DNA of 64,000 nucleotides from Daucus carota subsp. sativus (lineage: Eukaryota; Streptophyta; Magnoliopsida; Apiales; Apiaceae), in NCBI RefSeq assembly GCF_001625215.2, contig NC_030383.2, positions 56,472,949 through 56,536,948 on the forward strand, read 5' to 3'. The notes beneath the pieces were generated by a model. That model did no database searches, was not told the DNA's origin, and worked only from the letters and a program-made list of their open reading frames with translations. Each line of letters begins with the position of its first letter. Positions within the stretch are counted from its first letter, which is position 1. Shown here one piece after another: positions 62,525-64,000 of the stretch. The position numbers and the translations under genes were made by a program.

Positions 62525-63370
62525 TCTGTCACTGAGTGTCCTTAGGATTCATGTTCTTAAGCAGATTCGTTGCAAATTCCTTTCTCTCGTGCGGCACAAG
62601 TAGCTTCAATGGGATGAGTTGCATATCGAGCTTGTCATGTCGCCCGACCTAGCAATCGGATTCAAGATATATCTTATTCAGAATCCTGATTCATATTGGT
62701 AAATAAAGTCCGCTTCACCAAATAGCATATCCTGAGCAAACCTTTATAATTATAACTTTATAAGTACTTCAAGTTTCTGATATAGGTTACAAGAGCATCT
62801 TTATTCATAATGACTATGATCTACCATCATAGATTTATAGTAATTGGTTCAAGATTTAGGTTCTAGACAATGGAGCCCTTTGAAAACAAAGCCCGTTTGC
62901 AATTCTAGTTAGGAACTTGGGATTATGATATTAAAATTCTATGTGCTCAATAAATAAAATAACAATACGCATTAAGCATTATGGTATCAGCTATATAATT
63001 TTACTTGATTAGACAGAATTATATTTGATCAAAAATTTTATAAAAAAAACTTTTCCTAGTCATAGACATGTATCCGGAGGACCTAGGTCTGAGGATCCTT
63101 TTCGGTAAGCTTAAAGTCCCCGTTCCACCCTGGGTTCAAATTGTTCATCTTAATGGAGGTCTTTCTAGCGGGAAGTCTTTCACCACTTAGACTGAGTTTC
63201 ACATAAGGATCAGATGCACTCAGCAAGTTCATCTTCAGAAGCTTCTCTGCACGTAAAACCTTCACATGCAGTAACCCTATGGGCTTCTTGGCTACCCCCT
63301 GTATAAAATGGGTTATATCACAGGAGGAACGATGTTGCTCATTAATATTAGCCGTGCTGCTTTCCACCAC
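62525..63370 (-). pseudogene. Synaptotagmin C2A-domain gene fragment
   Basis: Two exon-like pieces on the minus strand. The first (63370-63083) contains KPIGLLHVKVLRAEKLLKMN, ASDPYVKLSLSGERLPARKT and NNLNPGWNGDFKLTEKDPQ, clearly the first C2 domain of plant synaptotagmins (ER-plasma membrane contact proteins). The second (about 62651-62530) starts after a TTGCTAG acceptor and reads VGRHDKLDMQLIPLKLLVPH, then ERKEFATNLLKNMNP, ending early in DTQ and stop. The family segment between them (SQVLQLQVYDWDK) is missing, and the N-terminal membrane and SMP regions and second C2 domain are absent. The upstream part (VESSTANINEQ) is unlike the family. It is therefore a partial, probably dead copy. It lies inside the presumed body of Helitron 4. 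Confidence 0.8.
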
Positions 63371-64000
63371 AAATAGAGTGACATTTGTAAAAGAAAATTA
63401 TCTCTTCTCTATGATCAATTTATGTCTCCCTCTCCAGGACCAAATGACCCAAATAAGACTTAATGCAGAATTGATCTTAATTGGTCACTTCTTTTCATCT
63501 GAGGCTGCACAATAGAGTGGAGAGAAGGCTGTATAACAGAGGTTAGAGCCTAGTAAGAAGTGATTACACAGAGAGGTGATCATGGCAGTTGGCACACCTA
63601 TAATTCAATGTTCAATAGGGTTATCCAATGCTCAATAGGGTTAATCTCTAACCCCGGCCGGCGGCCGCTAACTTTAAGCACACAACAGAAATGGTACAAG
63701 CTCTATTTTCTCCAAATTTAGGTTTAAACTTTAAATTTTCATCCTTAAGGATTCTCACTTCCATTCCGTGAAGCATAATCCAAATTTCCAAAAGAAACAT
63801 TGATTCTTCCACTACAAAGTCTATATATCCCGTTAGATGTCATCTAAAACACGTCAATTCTGTTGTACAATAATGCTAAAAGGGTGATTCACCAAGCGAT
63901 CTACAATCAATAGATAGGACATACTGGTAGAATATTATATACTATTAAACGCCAATAATAGAATCATCATTTTTAAATTTAAAAGCATTTAATTAGCAAC
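63371..64000. other. Window edge, no gene seen
   Basis: Mostly AT-rich. A short direct duplication AATGTTCAATAGGGTTATCC / AATGCTCAATAGGGTTAATC lies at about 63605-63645, followed by an isolated GC block (CCCCGGCCGGCGGCCGC, about 63652-63668). Neither could be assigned. Confidence 0.4.

Overview
This is a nuclear plant window, almost certainly from a eudicot. It is AT-rich, its genes are split by short GT-AG introns, the protein families are plant ones, and the spacers are full of small DNA transposons and Helitrons. An asterid is plausible, but the sequence alone does not fix the species. Nothing bacterial, no CRISPR array and no tRNA or rRNA gene was seen. All exon coordinates are manual reads from splice sites and protein-family conservation; every CDS given here closes in frame.

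Layout. 1-2880: spacer. 2881-3661: a short retroposed LINE derivative with poly(A) and a perfect 14-bp target duplication. 3700-6196: a non-autonomous Helitron with a four-copy ~300-bp array. 7.2-12.5 kb (+): a LAZ1-family (DUF300) membrane protein. 13.6-16.15 kb (-): a trichome-birefringence-like (TBL/PMR5) O-acetyltransferase, convergent with LAZ1. 19.9-22.0 kb (-): a strictosidine-synthase-like protein. 25.9-27.8 kb (+): a single-exon cation/calcium exchanger (CCX). 29.2-30.0 kb (-): a LURP-one-related protein. 31.0-38.4 kb (-): two tandem SBT1-type subtilases. 38.4-48.8 kb: gene-poor MITE and Helitron territory holding a mosaic of plastid and mitochondrial fragments at 44.7-46.0 kb. 48.8-54.9 kb: a Helitron split by a ~3.9-kb solo LTR. 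55.2-60.9 kb (-): two tandem RIPK-like receptor-like cytoplasmic kinases. 61.9-63.4 kb: a Helitron 3' end next to a synaptotagmin gene fragment.

The genes do not form a pathway or an operon. Several belong to families linked to immunity or the cell surface (LAZ1, LURP-one-related, subtilase, RIPK), but this is family knowledge and not evidence of joint action. The SBT1 pair followed by the RIPK pair resembles, as I recall it, the neighbourhood of SBT1.8 and RIPK on Arabidopsis chromosome 2, so this core may be an old syntenic block in which both genes were duplicated locally.

I found no convincing new biological system. The most informative signals concern genome dynamics: four Helitron 3' ends sharing one hairpin, tandem arrays inside two Helitrons, a paralogous empty site for a MITE, the chimeric organellar insert and a possible Helitron-associated gene fragment.
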